Shown piece by piece: positions 17,525-25,878 of a stretch of 64,000 nucleotides of DNA. Below the pieces are notes generated by a model. That model searched no databases and was not told the DNA's origin. It was given only the letters and a program-made list of their open reading frames with translations. The stretch's first letter is position 1; each line of letters opens with the position of its first letter. A program made the translations under genes and the position numbers. Origin of the DNA: Lachnospiraceae bacterium (GTDB lineage Bacteria; Bacillota; Clostridia; Lachnospirales; Lachnospiraceae); the NCBI GenBank assembly GCA_017405805.1, contig JAFQZU010000014.1:1-64000 (forward strand). The letters are read 5' to 3'.

Positions 17525-18334
17525 ATGATCACTTCCAAACTGGAGACCAACGAATCCTATATCGCGTCCGAAGACCTGATGGCGTCCGTAAACATCGCCA
17601 TGACCCTGGAGAAGCCTCTCCTGGTCAAGGGCGAACCCGGCACCGGCAAAACAATGCTGGCCCACGCCATCGCCGATGCCCTCGGCAAAAAACTCCTCAT
17701 CTGGAACATCAAATCCACCACCAAGGCACAGGACGGCCTCTATACCTACGACGTCGTGCAGCGCCTTTACGACAGCCAGTTCGGCGGAAGCGTGGCGGAT
17801 GTCAGCCAGTACATCAAGTTCGGCCGCCTGGGCGAGGCCTTCCTGTCCGATGAGCAGGTCGTCCTTCTCATCGACGAGATCGACAAGGCGGACCTCGAAT
17901 TTCCCAACGACCTTCTCTGGGAGATGGACCAGATGGAATTCTACGTGCAGGAGACCAAGGAGCTGATCAAGGCCAAACACCGCCCCATCGTGATCATCAC
18001 CTCCAACGCGGAGAAAGAGCTGCCGGACGCCTTCCTGCGCCGCTGCATCTTCCACTACATCGAGTTCCCGGACATCATGCAGATGAAGAAGATCGTGCAC
18101 GCTCACTTCGAGACCATCGACGAGGACCTGGTGCAGCAGGCCATCATGGACTTCTACCGCGTCCGCCGCGTTCCGAACCTGGCCAAAAAACCCAGCACCT
18201 CCGAGCTCATCGACTGGCTGCGTGCCCTCACGGCCAGCGGCATCGACGCCGCCGCGCTCACGGAAAAAATCCCGTATCTCGGCGTCCTGCTCAAGAAGGA
18301 CAAGGATATCTCTGCCGCGAAGGCAGCGCTGTAA
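17525..18334 (+). CDS. MoxR-type AAA+ ATPase
   Basis: A 269-residue AAA+ protein. Walker A is GEPGTGKT (about 39-46), Walker B is VVLLIDEIDKAD and sensor 1 is IITSNAEKELPDAFLRRC. MoxR ATPases act as chaperones that remodel partner complexes, commonly together with a VWA protein, which here is the next gene 39 bp downstream. The ATG at 17525 follows AGGAG; the open frame extends 41 codons upstream without a start site of quality. Target complex unknown. Confidence 0.9.
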   Translation: MITSKLETNESYIASEDLMASVNIAMTLEKPLLVKGEPGTGKTMLAHAIADALGKKLLIWNIKSTTKAQDGLYTYDVVQRLYDSQFGGSVADVSQYIKFGRLGEAFLSDEQVVLLIDEIDKADLEFPNDLLWEMDQMEFYVQETKELIKAKHRPIVIITSNAEKELPDAFLRRCIFHYIEFPDIMQMKKIVHAHFETIDEDLVQQAIMDFYRVRRVPNLAKKPSTSELIDWLRALTASGIDAAALTEKIPYLGVLLKKDKDISAAKAAL

Positions 18335-18373
18335 GGCGTGCAGATCCCGAAAGGGCCGGAGGCGTGACAGACT

Positions 18374-19483
18374 ATGTTCATTGAATTTTTTTATTTTCTG
18401 CGGGAACGCGGACTGAAAGTGTCCATGGGAGAATGGCTCGTGCTCCTCGAGGGCCTGGAAAAGGGCCTGCACGGCTCCACGCTGGAGGGCTTTTATAAGC
18501 TCTGCCGCGCGATCATCCTGCGGGACGAATCGGAGTACGATGCGTTTGATCAGGCTTTTTCTGCCTTTTTTGGCGGCCTTGCGCAGCAGGATCCCCTTCC
18601 GAAGGAGCTGCGGGAGATCCTGGAGAAGATCGATCCCTCCTATGAGGAGAGTCTCTCCCACTTCGATCCGGTTCTCTCGGACGGCGTGCAGGGAACGCCC
18701 GGCTCCGGGAAGCGCAGTCCCGGTCCCGGTTCGGGCTCCAGTGGCGGGCGGACTTCTATTTTTGCGCCCGGGAGCCGGAAGTTCCGCGATTTCAGAAAAG
18801 ACAACACGCTGGACACCCGGCAGTTCCAGATGGCCTTCCGGATCCTTCGGAATCTCTCCACCCAGCTGGAGACGAGCGAGATGGAGCTCGACATCGACCG
18901 CACCATCGACGAGACCTGCAAAAAGAACGGACTTCTGCAGATCCAGTACCGCAAGCCCAGGCGCAACACCATCCGTGTCATCCTCATGATCGACAGCGGC
19001 GGCTCCATGAGCGGGTTTGCGCGGCTGTGCTCGGAGCTCTTCCAGGCGGCCTCCGCCTCCAGGCACTTAAAGGAGCTGCGGACCTACTACTTCCACAACA
19101 TCGTCTACTCCCTGCTCTACAAGGACCCCACCCTGGAGATCCGCGACGACAACTGCGTCTCCGTGGACCAGCTGATGAACGACTGCGACGAGAAATACCG
19201 CGTCATCTTCGTGGGAGACGCCGAGATGCACCCCTATGAGCTGGAGGGGACGGAGTACAATTTTGTCGACAAAAAAAGCGGCCGCCCCGGCTCGGAAACG
19301 CTCCGGCTCATGAAGCGCCACTTTCCCCACTCCATCTGGCTCAACCCGATCCCCGCGCACCTGTCCGGGATCGACGACCCGGACTCGACCCGCCGTGCCA
19401 TCGCGGACGTCGTCGATATGTACGATCTGACGCTGGACGGATTGGAGAGGGGGTTTCGGTTTCTTCTCTCCGGAAGGAAGTAA
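18374..19483 (+). CDS. VWA-domain protein partner of the MoxR ATPase
   Basis: A 369-residue protein of the CoxE/COG3552-like VWA group. Residues 1-95 are helical, about 100-125 a Gly/Ser/Pro-rich linker, and about 200-360 a von Willebrand A fold. The metal-ion site reads DSGGSMS, one residue different from the usual DxSGSMS spacing pattern but with Asp and both Ser in place. No signal peptide or membrane segment, so it is cytoplasmic. Paired with the MoxR gene in one operon; the pair probably activates or assembles a metalloenzyme or other complex. Confidence 0.85.
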   Translation: MFIEFFYFLRERGLKVSMGEWLVLLEGLEKGLHGSTLEGFYKLCRAIILRDESEYDAFDQAFSAFFGGLAQQDPLPKELREILEKIDPSYEESLSHFDPVLSDGVQGTPGSGKRSPGPGSGSSGGRTSIFAPGSRKFRDFRKDNTLDTRQFQMAFRILRNLSTQLETSEMELDIDRTIDETCKKNGLLQIQYRKPRRNTIRVILMIDSGGSMSGFARLCSELFQAASASRHLKELRTYYFHNIVYSLLYKDPTLEIRDDNCVSVDQLMNDCDEKYRVIFVGDAEMHPYELEGTEYNFVDKKSGRPGSETLRLMKRHFPHSIWLNPIPAHLSGIDDPDSTRRAIADVVDMYDLTLDGLERGFRFLLSGRK

Positions 19484-19542
19484 GATATGTTTCGGGTTAT
19501 ACAGATATATAAGGATCCGCAGGGCCGCAAAGACGAGTTTTG

Positions 19543-20754
19543 CTAGATGGGCAGTTCCACGACTGCATCGGCGTCCGTGTGGACGACGCCGTCCTGGCGC
19601 ATGGCCTGCAACCGGAGCGTCACAAAGTACCGCCCGTTCTCTTCGTACTTGCCGGTCACGCTCCCGGTCTGGACCGAGAGATCTCCGTAGTAGACAGGCT
19701 TTTTGCACCGGCAGTCCAGCGAACGAAGCATGCCGGCGTCCCCCATCCAGTCCCCGGCAAGCTTTCCCAGAAGGGACTGACTGTGAAGGCCGTATACGAT
19801 GGCGCGCGGGGATCCCTGCGCCCTGGCGACGGCGTCGCTGCTGTGCCGGTCGATGGGGTGGCGCAGCGCGCCTGTTTCCGGATCCACAATCCCGTTCTTT
19901 CTTCTGCCGCGGATGGCAGCCCACTTCGTGGCAAAGGCGTTCGCCGCGCCAATTGCCGCCATCAGGGAATTGCCGTCCGATTCGTCATAGGGACCCATGA
20001 TCTCCCTCGGCAGTGCTTCTCCGATCTCAACCGCTTCCCAATGGCGGACCTCTCCTCCTCTTCGGAAATCCCCCCGCAGCTGCGCGTCAAGATTGTCATA
20101 GACTTCTTCCAGCTGCTCCTCCGAATAACGGGGGCGGCTTTCCAGGATCGTTTTGTCTGCCTGATCCGGCCTCACCCCGGTCCGCTCTCCCGGAGCCGCA
20201 CTTTCTCCCGGAACCGGCGCTGCGCAGCGGATCACGGACCGGGCCGTCACCAGGGAGACCAGATCGTTATTCTGATTAAAAAGCCGCACTGCATGGTTTC
20301 TGCGCAGCAGACGGCTATCCGATCCCGCCTTCGTGATTTCCTCAACTCCCAGATAGGTCGTCTCTGCCCGGAAGCAGTCTCTCGGCCTGATCGGAACAAA
20401 CCGCTCCCATTTCGTACCGGCGTCAAAGACCTGGATCCCCCGCAGCCGCGGCACTCTCCCGCCGATAAAGGTGGAGCAGATACAGCACTCGATGAGCGGC
20501 GGCGCGACGATCCCACGCATGACGCTGTTCCCGGCATAGCGCGGATCGGAATACAGAGGATTGGAGTCTCCCAGCGCCCTCGCGAACCGCCCGATGGTAT
20601 CGATGGTGACTGTCTCGTTGTAAAGACCGCCCCCGGAGCGGTCCGTGTCGTCCTGGCAGAAGATCCGGTGAACGGGCATGACTGTGCCGGCCTTCCTGTT
20701 TTCTTCCTCTATATAAATATCAATGCGGTCATTCCATTCCCGTAATGTAAGCAT
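19543..20754 (-). CDS. Double hot-dog MaoC/FAS1-type dehydratase-like protein
   Basis: A 403-residue protein built of two hot-dog regions. The N-terminal part has ALGDSNPLYSDPRYAG and VMRGIVAPPL, typical of MaoC-like FAS1 dehydratase domains that act on acyl-CoA or related thioesters; the C-terminal part has YGLHSQSLLGKLAGDWMGD and a final beta-rich segment. It may be an enoyl hydratase or 3-hydroxyacyl dehydratase; no acyl-CoA genes are adjacent to fix the substrate. ATG at 20754 follows GGGAGAG. Convergent with the VWA gene; divergent from the esterase. Confidence 0.75.
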   Translation of the reverse strand: MLTLREWNDRIDIYIEEENRKAGTVMPVHRIFCQDDTDRSGGGLYNETVTIDTIGRFARALGDSNPLYSDPRYAGNSVMRGIVAPPLIECCICSTFIGGRVPRLRGIQVFDAGTKWERFVPIRPRDCFRAETTYLGVEEITKAGSDSRLLRRNHAVRLFNQNNDLVSLVTARSVIRCAAPVPGESAAPGERTGVRPDQADKTILESRPRYSEEQLEEVYDNLDAQLRGDFRRGGEVRHWEAVEIGEALPREIMGPYDESDGNSLMAAIGAANAFATKWAAIRGRRKNGIVDPETGALRHPIDRHSSDAVARAQGSPRAIVYGLHSQSLLGKLAGDWMGDAGMLRSLDCRCKKPVYYGDLSVQTGSVTGKYEENGRYFVTLRLQAMRQDGVVHTDADAVVELPI

Positions 20755-20777
20755 TTTCTGCACTCTCCCTGCATGAT

Positions 20778-20806
20778 TTGCTGTTTTCTCCAAATAGTAT
20801 TATAGT
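20778..20806 (+). promoter_or_regulatory. Promoter of the esterase gene
   Basis: TTGCTG (20778-20783) and TATAGT (20801-20806) are 17 bp apart, about 40 bp upstream of the esterase start. Confidence 0.55.
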
Positions 20807-20826
20807 CTTATGAGCATTATTCTTAA
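20799..20826 (-). promoter_or_regulatory. Promoter of the MaoC-like gene
   Basis: On the minus strand TTAAGA (20821-20826) and a perfect TATAAT (20799-20804) are 16 bp apart. The -10 overlaps the -10 of the divergent esterase promoter, so the two promoters should compete. Confidence 0.6.
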
Positions 20827-20846
20827 CGCAAGGAGCCTTAAAATCA

Positions 20847-21590
20847 ATGATTATAAAAGAAAATATTTATTATTCACCGGCCGGACAGGACCGGACGCTT
20901 CATGTATATCTTCCCGACAACTACGATTCGTCCGAGGAGCGGTATCCCGTGATGTACTTCTTCGACGGACACAATCTCTTCTGCGACGAGGATGCCACCT
21001 ACGGCAAGTCCTGGGGACTGAAGACGTTTCTGGACGGCTGGTCCAAGCACATGATCGTCGTCGGCATCGAATGTTCCCACGAGGGCTTCCGGCGCCTGGA
21101 CGAATACAGCCCTTACAACGGAAGGCTCATGGGATATGACATTCACGGCACAGGGAAAGAAACCATGGACTGGATCACGGGAACCCTGAAGCCTTACGTA
21201 GACAGTCAGCTCCGTACCTACCCCTTCCGGACCGCCACCGGCATTGCCGGCTCCTCCATGGGCGGACTGATGTCCTTGTATGCCGTCACCATGTACAACC
21301 ATATCTTTTCCAAAGCGGCCTGCGTCTCCTCTGCCATCGGCTTCACCCGCCGCGCCGTGATGGCAGACCTGCAGCGTGCCTCTCTGGACCCTGACACGCG
21401 GGTCTTTCTCTCCTGGGGCGAGAGGGAGGATTTCAGAAACTATGCGTCCCGGGACAACCATGAGGTGCAGAATCTCCTTCGGGAGAAAAATGTGAGCACA
21501 CAGCTGCTAAGGCAGCAAGGAGGCGGACACAACGAGGCGGATTGGGAGAAGCTGGTGCCGGGATTCATGGAGTATCTCTGGATGTCGTGA
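20847..21590 (+). CDS. Putative esterase, alpha/beta hydrolase
   Basis: A 247-residue enzyme of the esterase D / putative esterase family. The nucleophile elbow is GSSMGG with S137, and a likely catalytic histidine stands in GGGHNEADW near the C-terminus; an acidic partner is probably in LSWGEREDF. The family hydrolyses carboxylic esters, for example on siderophores, sugars or drugs. No signal peptide, so cytoplasmic. AAGGAG precedes the ATG at about 11 bases. It appears to be transcribed alone. Confidence 0.85.
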   Translation: MIIKENIYYSPAGQDRTLHVYLPDNYDSSEERYPVMYFFDGHNLFCDEDATYGKSWGLKTFLDGWSKHMIVVGIECSHEGFRRLDEYSPYNGRLMGYDIHGTGKETMDWITGTLKPYVDSQLRTYPFRTATGIAGSSMGGLMSLYAVTMYNHIFSKAACVSSAIGFTRRAVMADLQRASLDPDTRVFLSWGEREDFRNYASRDNHEVQNLLREKNVSTQLLRQQGGGHNEADWEKLVPGFMEYLWMS

Positions 21591-21629
21591 AGATTAGACT
21601 ATGAAGCCTCTGCCATAGTGATATTCCGC

Positions 21630-22268
21630 TCAGTATTCCTTTTTCTCGTAGACACGCACCGAGATCATCCAGGAAAGAAGCACAGCGGCTGCAGTGACAG
21701 CGATCATGATCAGTCCTGTTATCGCAAGCGGCATCCCCGCTACTGTTTCTACCATCTTATCCCCATTGTTCAGGAGTGAGATCCCGACCCCAACGATCAT
21801 GAACGTCACGGCGAAATGTATTGCCGGTCCTTTCACAGACCCGAATTTCAGTGTGATGGGAATGCTGAGTGCTGAGAGCAGAAATGACACTGCGACCATG
21901 ACCAGCGCAGTCGAAAATACATTTTGCAGGTCTGCACTCCCTCTCCAGACTTTGCCGAGGCTCATCAGAACAATGTAAAGGAGAATGGCCCCGGTCAGCA
22001 TTCCGTAATTGACCAGATAATACGAAGTGACCACCTCTTTCCGTGAAATCGGCAGCAATTCGCAGTATCTTCTCCATCCCGTTGTTTCGTCCGATCTCAA
22101 AAGGGATGTGATCACCATACTCATCATCAGCATCCCATAGATGGCCGTCGTGTTGCCCTCCATTCCGGGGGCAAAAAATGCTACGGCATAAAAGACGGCA
22201 CACAGCAGCAGAAATGACCACATCTCTTTTGCAATGGTACGGAAATGTTTATATAGCAGCCCTCTCAT
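21630..22268 (-). CDS. ABC-2 type transporter permease
   Basis: A 212-residue membrane protein with about six helices and a DETTGWRRYCELLPISRKEVV cytoplasmic loop typical of small ABC-2 permeases. It overlaps the 3' end of the ATPase gene by 20 bp and has AAAGGAG six bases upstream. With the ATPase and the GntR regulator it forms a classic YtrA-like three-gene exporter operon, often tied to antimicrobial peptide or envelope stress. Substrate unknown. Confidence 0.85.
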   Translation of the reverse strand: MRGLLYKHFRTIAKEMWSFLLLCAVFYAVAFFAPGMEGNTTAIYGMLMMSMVITSLLRSDETTGWRRYCELLPISRKEVVTSYYLVNYGMLTGAILLYIVLMSLGKVWRGSADLQNVFSTALVMVAVSFLLSALSIPITLKFGSVKGPAIHFAVTFMIVGVGISLLNNGDKMVETVAGMPLAITGLIMIAVTAAAVLLSWMISVRVYEKKEY

Positions 22269-23109
22269 GCGCTTCTCCTTTCACCATCATGACATATATT
22301 TCCTCAAGGCTTACCGGACTTGCGTTTACTCCTTCCGGAACGCCCCACTTTCTGACAATACACTCGGCGCCATAGGGCGTCTCCCGCTTTCCGACCAACG
22401 CTTCCTGCGGAATTGCGCTCAGCTCCCGGACGCTGCACACGATCTTTCTGCATTCCTCCTTCAGGAGATCCTTCTCCTGCGTCAGGAGCACGCTTCCCTC
22501 GTGCAGAAATGTGACGTAGTCGCAGACCCTCTCCAGGTCGCTCACGATATGGGAACTGATGAGGATGGAATGGTCCTCCTGTCTTGTAAAATCTGTCAGA
22601 AGATCCAGGATCTCATCCCGGACGATCGGATCCAGTCCCGCTGTGGCCTCGTCCAGGATCAGGAGCTTCGGTCTGTGGGACAGCGCGCAGGCAAAACCGC
22701 AGCGCATCTTGTTGCCCTTGGACAGATCCTTGAAGGGCGTTTTGAGAGGGATCCTCAGCATATCCAGGAGCTCCCTGTAACGGGCTGCATCCCAGCTCCG
22801 GTAAAACTTGGCGGCGAGCACGCCGATCTCCTCTGCCTTCATAAAAGGCGGAAGGAAGACTTCGTCCGGCACGACGCCGATCTCTTCCTTCATGGCAGGA
22901 TTCCCTGCCAGATCGCTGCATCCCAGTACTTCTATTGCCCCTGCGTCCTTTTTGCACATGCCCATGATAAGCTTTATGAGCGTCGTCTTGCCGGAGCCGT
23001 TCTCGCCGATCAGTCCCAGGATCATGCCTTCCGGCAGCTGCAGCGTAACATCCTGCATCGTGAATTCGGGATAAGATTTGAAAACATTTCTGATATCGAT
23101 CGCGTTCAC
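22249..23109 (-). CDS. ABC transporter ATP-binding protein
   Basis: A 286-residue ATPase. Walker A is GENGSGKTT, Walker B LLILDEATAGLDP, and the switch histidine lies in ISSHIVSDLERV. The signature reads LSKGNKMR rather than the canonical LSGGQ, as in several small exporter ATPases of this type. The start is GTG at 23109, overlapping the regulator stop as GTGA and preceded by GGAGG; this is preferred over the upstream ATG. Energises the permease encoded next. Confidence 0.9.
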   Translation of the reverse strand: MNAIDIRNVFKSYPEFTMQDVTLQLPEGMILGLIGENGSGKTTLIKLIMGMCKKDAGAIEVLGCSDLAGNPAMKEEIGVVPDEVFLPPFMKAEEIGVLAAKFYRSWDAARYRELLDMLRIPLKTPFKDLSKGNKMRCGFACALSHRPKLLILDEATAGLDPIVRDEILDLLTDFTRQEDHSILISSHIVSDLERVCDYVTFLHEGSVLLTQEKDLLKEECRKIVCSVRELSAIPQEALVGKRETPYGAECIVRKWGVPEGVNASPVSLEEIYVMMVKGEAHERAAI

Positions 23110-23483
23110 TCGGAGTCCTCCCATATTGTGTGCCACATTTCCAGCACATCCTCTTTGTCCAGACCACAGGAAACTGCCAGTTTCCGGATTTCCTCCATGT
23201 GTTCTTCGATGCTGCGGAGATGGTTCTCCTTCAGCAGTTCTTTATTTCTTGCGGAAACATAGCTTCCTTTTCCCGCCATCGTGTAGATGAAGCCTTCCTT
23301 TTCCAGCTCCTCATACGCCCTTTTTGTCGTGATCACGCTGATGCGCAGGTCCTTGGCCAAAGAGCGGATCGAGGGGAGCGGCTGGTCAGCCTGTAGTTCT
23401 CCCGAGACGATCTGGTCCCGGATCTGCGCGTGGATCTGTTCGTATATTGATACGCCGCTGTAATTGTCGATCAGGATCTGCAT
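23106..23483 (-). CDS. GntR-family regulator, YtrA subfamily
   Basis: A 125-residue regulator: winged helix at residues 10-75 (GELQADQPLPSIRSLAKDL, ITTKRAYEELEKEGFI) and a short helical tail, which is the YtrA layout. Such proteins repress their own exporter operon and are released by an antibiotic or envelope signal. First gene of the operon; ATG follows GGAGGTGAGAT. Confidence 0.9.
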   Translation of the reverse strand: MQILIDNYSGVSIYEQIHAQIRDQIVSGELQADQPLPSIRSLAKDLRISVITTKRAYEELEKEGFIYTMAGKGSYVSARNKELLKENHLRSIEEHMEEIRKLAVSCGLDKEDVLEMWHTIWEDSE

Positions 23484-23502
23484 ATCTCACCTCCATCTAC
23501 AC

Positions 23503-23531
23503 AGTATATACAGTATTCACAGAAATTACAA
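23503..23531 (-). promoter_or_regulatory. Promoter and likely operator of the GntR-ABC operon
   Basis: TTGTAA (-35, 23526-23531) and TATACT (-10, 23503-23508) are 17 bp apart. The -10 is embedded in a run of ACAG-type repeats around GTATATAC (about 23501-23522), a natural site for the YtrA-type repressor. Confidence 0.55.
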
Positions 23532-23550
23532 TCTCTTTTTCTTAAGAATC

Positions 23551-23583
23551 AAAAACGGCTGCCGCACAAAAAGTGCAGCAGCC
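23551..23583 (-). terminator. Rho-independent terminator of the DUF3089 lipoprotein gene
   Basis: An 11-bp stem (GGCTGCTGCAC with GTGCGGCAGCC) with a TTTTT loop, followed by GTTTTTGATT on the minus strand, 22 bp after the stop. Confidence 0.85.
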
Positions 23584-23605
23584 TGCTTCAGAAATCATCC
23601 TATGC

Positions 23606-25444
23606 TCATTGTGAATTCAGGTAAGCCTCCGTCCTCACCTTCACGTTTTCCTGCAGATTTCTGTAGAAGAACTGGTAATCGTACAGATGATATCCTCCGC
23701 TCTGGAAGATGGCCAGACCGGGTTCATACTCTCCGGGCGATACGTCCGGCACCTTGAGGGTGCCCCGCTCCTCGTCGATATAGCATCCGCACAGATTCGG
23801 GATCTCCTTTTCGATCACGCCGTCATATCCCACGAAACACGCGCCCAGATTGAGGGATTTGTCAGCAGGCGTCGAATCTGTCTTCCAGTTCAGCGGATTG
23901 ATGGAATAGGTCCAGGTCCCCCAGGGAACGATGATGGATCCGTCGATGCCGGGCGCCTCGCAGTCAAAACAGATTACGACGCCGGTGTCATCCTCTCCCT
24001 GTGCGGGCACGATCTGCGGATACTGCTCCACCATGGCCTTGGTGCAGCGCCAGCCGGGCGCATAGACGGCGACAAGCTGCTTCTGCAGTGCTTCGTCCCC
24101 GAAGTACTCCTCCAGAAGCCGGAAGCTCAGTTCCGCTCCCTGCGAGAAGCCCGCGATGATGATGGGTCTCCCGTCGTTGATATTGTCCAGGTAATAACGG
24201 AAAGCGTCCGAGACGTCCGCATAAGCGGCGTCCGCATACTGTTTTCTCTCCTGCTCGCTCGCCTCATAGGCACGGATCGAAATCTGTCTGTAGAAGGGAG
24301 AGAACATTCTGGCGGTATCTTCAAAGATGCCGCGTTCCATGTTCAGGGCGCCGACGAAGCGTTTTTTGAGTTCCTCATTTCCCAGGTCCATGAGCATCTC
24401 GTCGGTCGTGTCCACTGTGGGCGCGATCAGGAACAGGTCAACCGGCTTGTCTTCGCCAATGGCGTAATAGGCCCAGTTGGACTCGTCGCTGTAATCGATC
24501 TGTGCCGCGGCAGCTTCCTTCTGAAATTCAAAAGTGTTCTCCCCGTCCAGCAGATAGAGCATATCGCCTTCGATGGTATACTCATAGATCTGCTCGTTTG
24601 TCTCAGCGCTGAGAAGTTTCCCGTCCCGGTTGTACCAGATGACCGGCACTTCGTCCTGCATACTGACGACGCCGGTGTGGTCCGCGTTCAGCTGCACATA
24701 GTAGACGGCGCTGCTCTCTTCTCCTTCGATCTCTTCCTGCTGCACCGCCGCATATCTGCCGGGCACATAGTCGTATGCCTTCTGCGGCGCATGATCGGTG
24801 AGTGTGAAGGAGTCCATGAGATCGGCAAAGGTGTCGTCCAGGAGCTGCTCCGCCATCTCATCTTTGCCCGCGTGCCGCAGGATCTCGATGACCAGCGCGC
24901 CGTCGTTGTGCTCCAGCGCGGTGTAGTCTTTGGTCACCGCCGCGCCGTTCTCTTCCGCCTTCACGGAAGTTCTGAGGGCCCAGACATCGGAACCTGTTCC
25001 AAAATAACCCTCGCTCCGCTCATGCTCCGGCAGCCCGTCCGGGCCGGCCATCACATTGTAAAGGGCTTCCTGGTCCTGCTGACCGGCATAGTAAGTCACC
25101 TCGATCCGGTTCTCTCCCTCGCAGGCGCCCGTGTAGGTGAAATCCACCTTGCCGTCCGCCTCGGTCACGCTGATCAGCTCCGGATCATATTTGACCATCC
25201 AGCCGTCGGTGCTGTCGTACTGCCCGGGGGTCTGTGTCATGCCGGCCTCTGCGCCGACGACGGTCACCTCTTCCGGTTCAGCCGATTCTGATCCGGCAGC
25301 CTCCGTCTCTTCCACTTCCGCGCTCTCTTCGACGCCGGCCTGGGGCGGGTCCGGCGCCGGATCGGGACCGCTCTGCTGGATGCAGCCGGATGTAAAAAGC
25401 ATTGCCGCACAGCATAATACTGCAGTGATTTTTCTGTTTAACAT
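23606..25444 (-). CDS. Lipoprotein with C-terminal DUF3089 alpha/beta-hydrolase domain
   Basis: A 612-residue lipoprotein. The signal peptide ends in FTSGC, followed by an acidic Pro/Glu linker. Residues about 60-290 are a beta-rich region without a recognised family, and the C-terminal half matches DUF3089: NWAYYAIGEDKPVDLFLIAPT, then AGFSQGAELSFRLL with the nucleophile serine. It is probably an extracytoplasmic esterase or lipase-like enzyme. ATG at 25444 is chosen because it starts the signal peptide and GGAGG lies upstream; 50 bp separate it from hypA. Confidence 0.8.
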   Translation of the reverse strand: MLNRKITAVLCCAAMLFTSGCIQQSGPDPAPDPPQAGVEESAEVEETEAAGSESAEPEEVTVVGAEAGMTQTPGQYDSTDGWMVKYDPELISVTEADGKVDFTYTGACEGENRIEVTYYAGQQDQEALYNVMAGPDGLPEHERSEGYFGTGSDVWALRTSVKAEENGAAVTKDYTALEHNDGALVIEILRHAGKDEMAEQLLDDTFADLMDSFTLTDHAPQKAYDYVPGRYAAVQQEEIEGEESSAVYYVQLNADHTGVVSMQDEVPVIWYNRDGKLLSAETNEQIYEYTIEGDMLYLLDGENTFEFQKEAAAAQIDYSDESNWAYYAIGEDKPVDLFLIAPTVDTTDEMLMDLGNEELKKRFVGALNMERGIFEDTARMFSPFYRQISIRAYEASEQERKQYADAAYADVSDAFRYYLDNINDGRPIIIAGFSQGAELSFRLLEEYFGDEALQKQLVAVYAPGWRCTKAMVEQYPQIVPAQGEDDTGVVICFDCEAPGIDGSIIVPWGTWTYSINPLNWKTDSTPADKSLNLGACFVGYDGVIEKEIPNLCGCYIDEERGTLKVPDVSPGEYEPGLAIFQSGGYHLYDYQFFYRNLQENVKVRTEAYLNSQ

Positions 25445-25494
25445 CCTTATTTTCCTCCCTGCGAATGTTTTCGCATATGCGCGGTCCGCACCGC

Positions 25495-25851
25495 TCATTC
25501 CTCTTCCGTCTCCGCCTCGACCTCTTTGATCACGCACTGATTTCCGTCGATCAGCCAGGTCTCGGCGCTGTGACAGAAGGGACATTCCCTGCCGTACTTT
25601 ACGGTCTCGTAGGTCTTCCCGCAATTTCCGCAGTAGGTGACGGCGGGAACGGTCACGATCCTGAGCTCCGCCTCCTTGAGGACCGGATGCTTTACCTTAA
25701 AATAGTTCCAGCAGTCCTCGAAGAGATCCGTCATGATGCCCGAGACTTCCCCCACCTCCAGGGTCACGGAGCCGATCTTTGTGATATGATGCTCCAGCGC
25801 CGTCTCGTCCAGCGTTTTGGCCATATGCAGAATAATTCCCATCTCATGCAT
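25495..25851 (-). CDS. hypA: Hydrogenase nickel incorporation protein HypA
   Basis: A 118-residue metallochaperone that delivers nickel to [NiFe]-hydrogenase. The nickel-binding MHE N-terminus is intact, and the zinc site is formed by C74-GN-C77 and C90-PF-C93. It lies 27 bp after the large Fe-S flavoprotein gene on the same strand. No hypB, hypC-F or hydrogenase structural genes are in the window, so its client is unknown; HypA homologues also serve other nickel enzymes. Confidence 0.9.
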   Translation of the reverse strand: MHEMGIILHMAKTLDETALEHHITKIGSVTLEVGEVSGIMTDLFEDCWNYFKVKHPVLKEAELRIVTVPAVTYCGNCGKTYETVKYGRECPFCHSAETWLIDGNQCVIKEVEAETEEE

Positions 25852-25878
25852 TGCTTCAGCCTGCCTGTTCCCGGTCGT

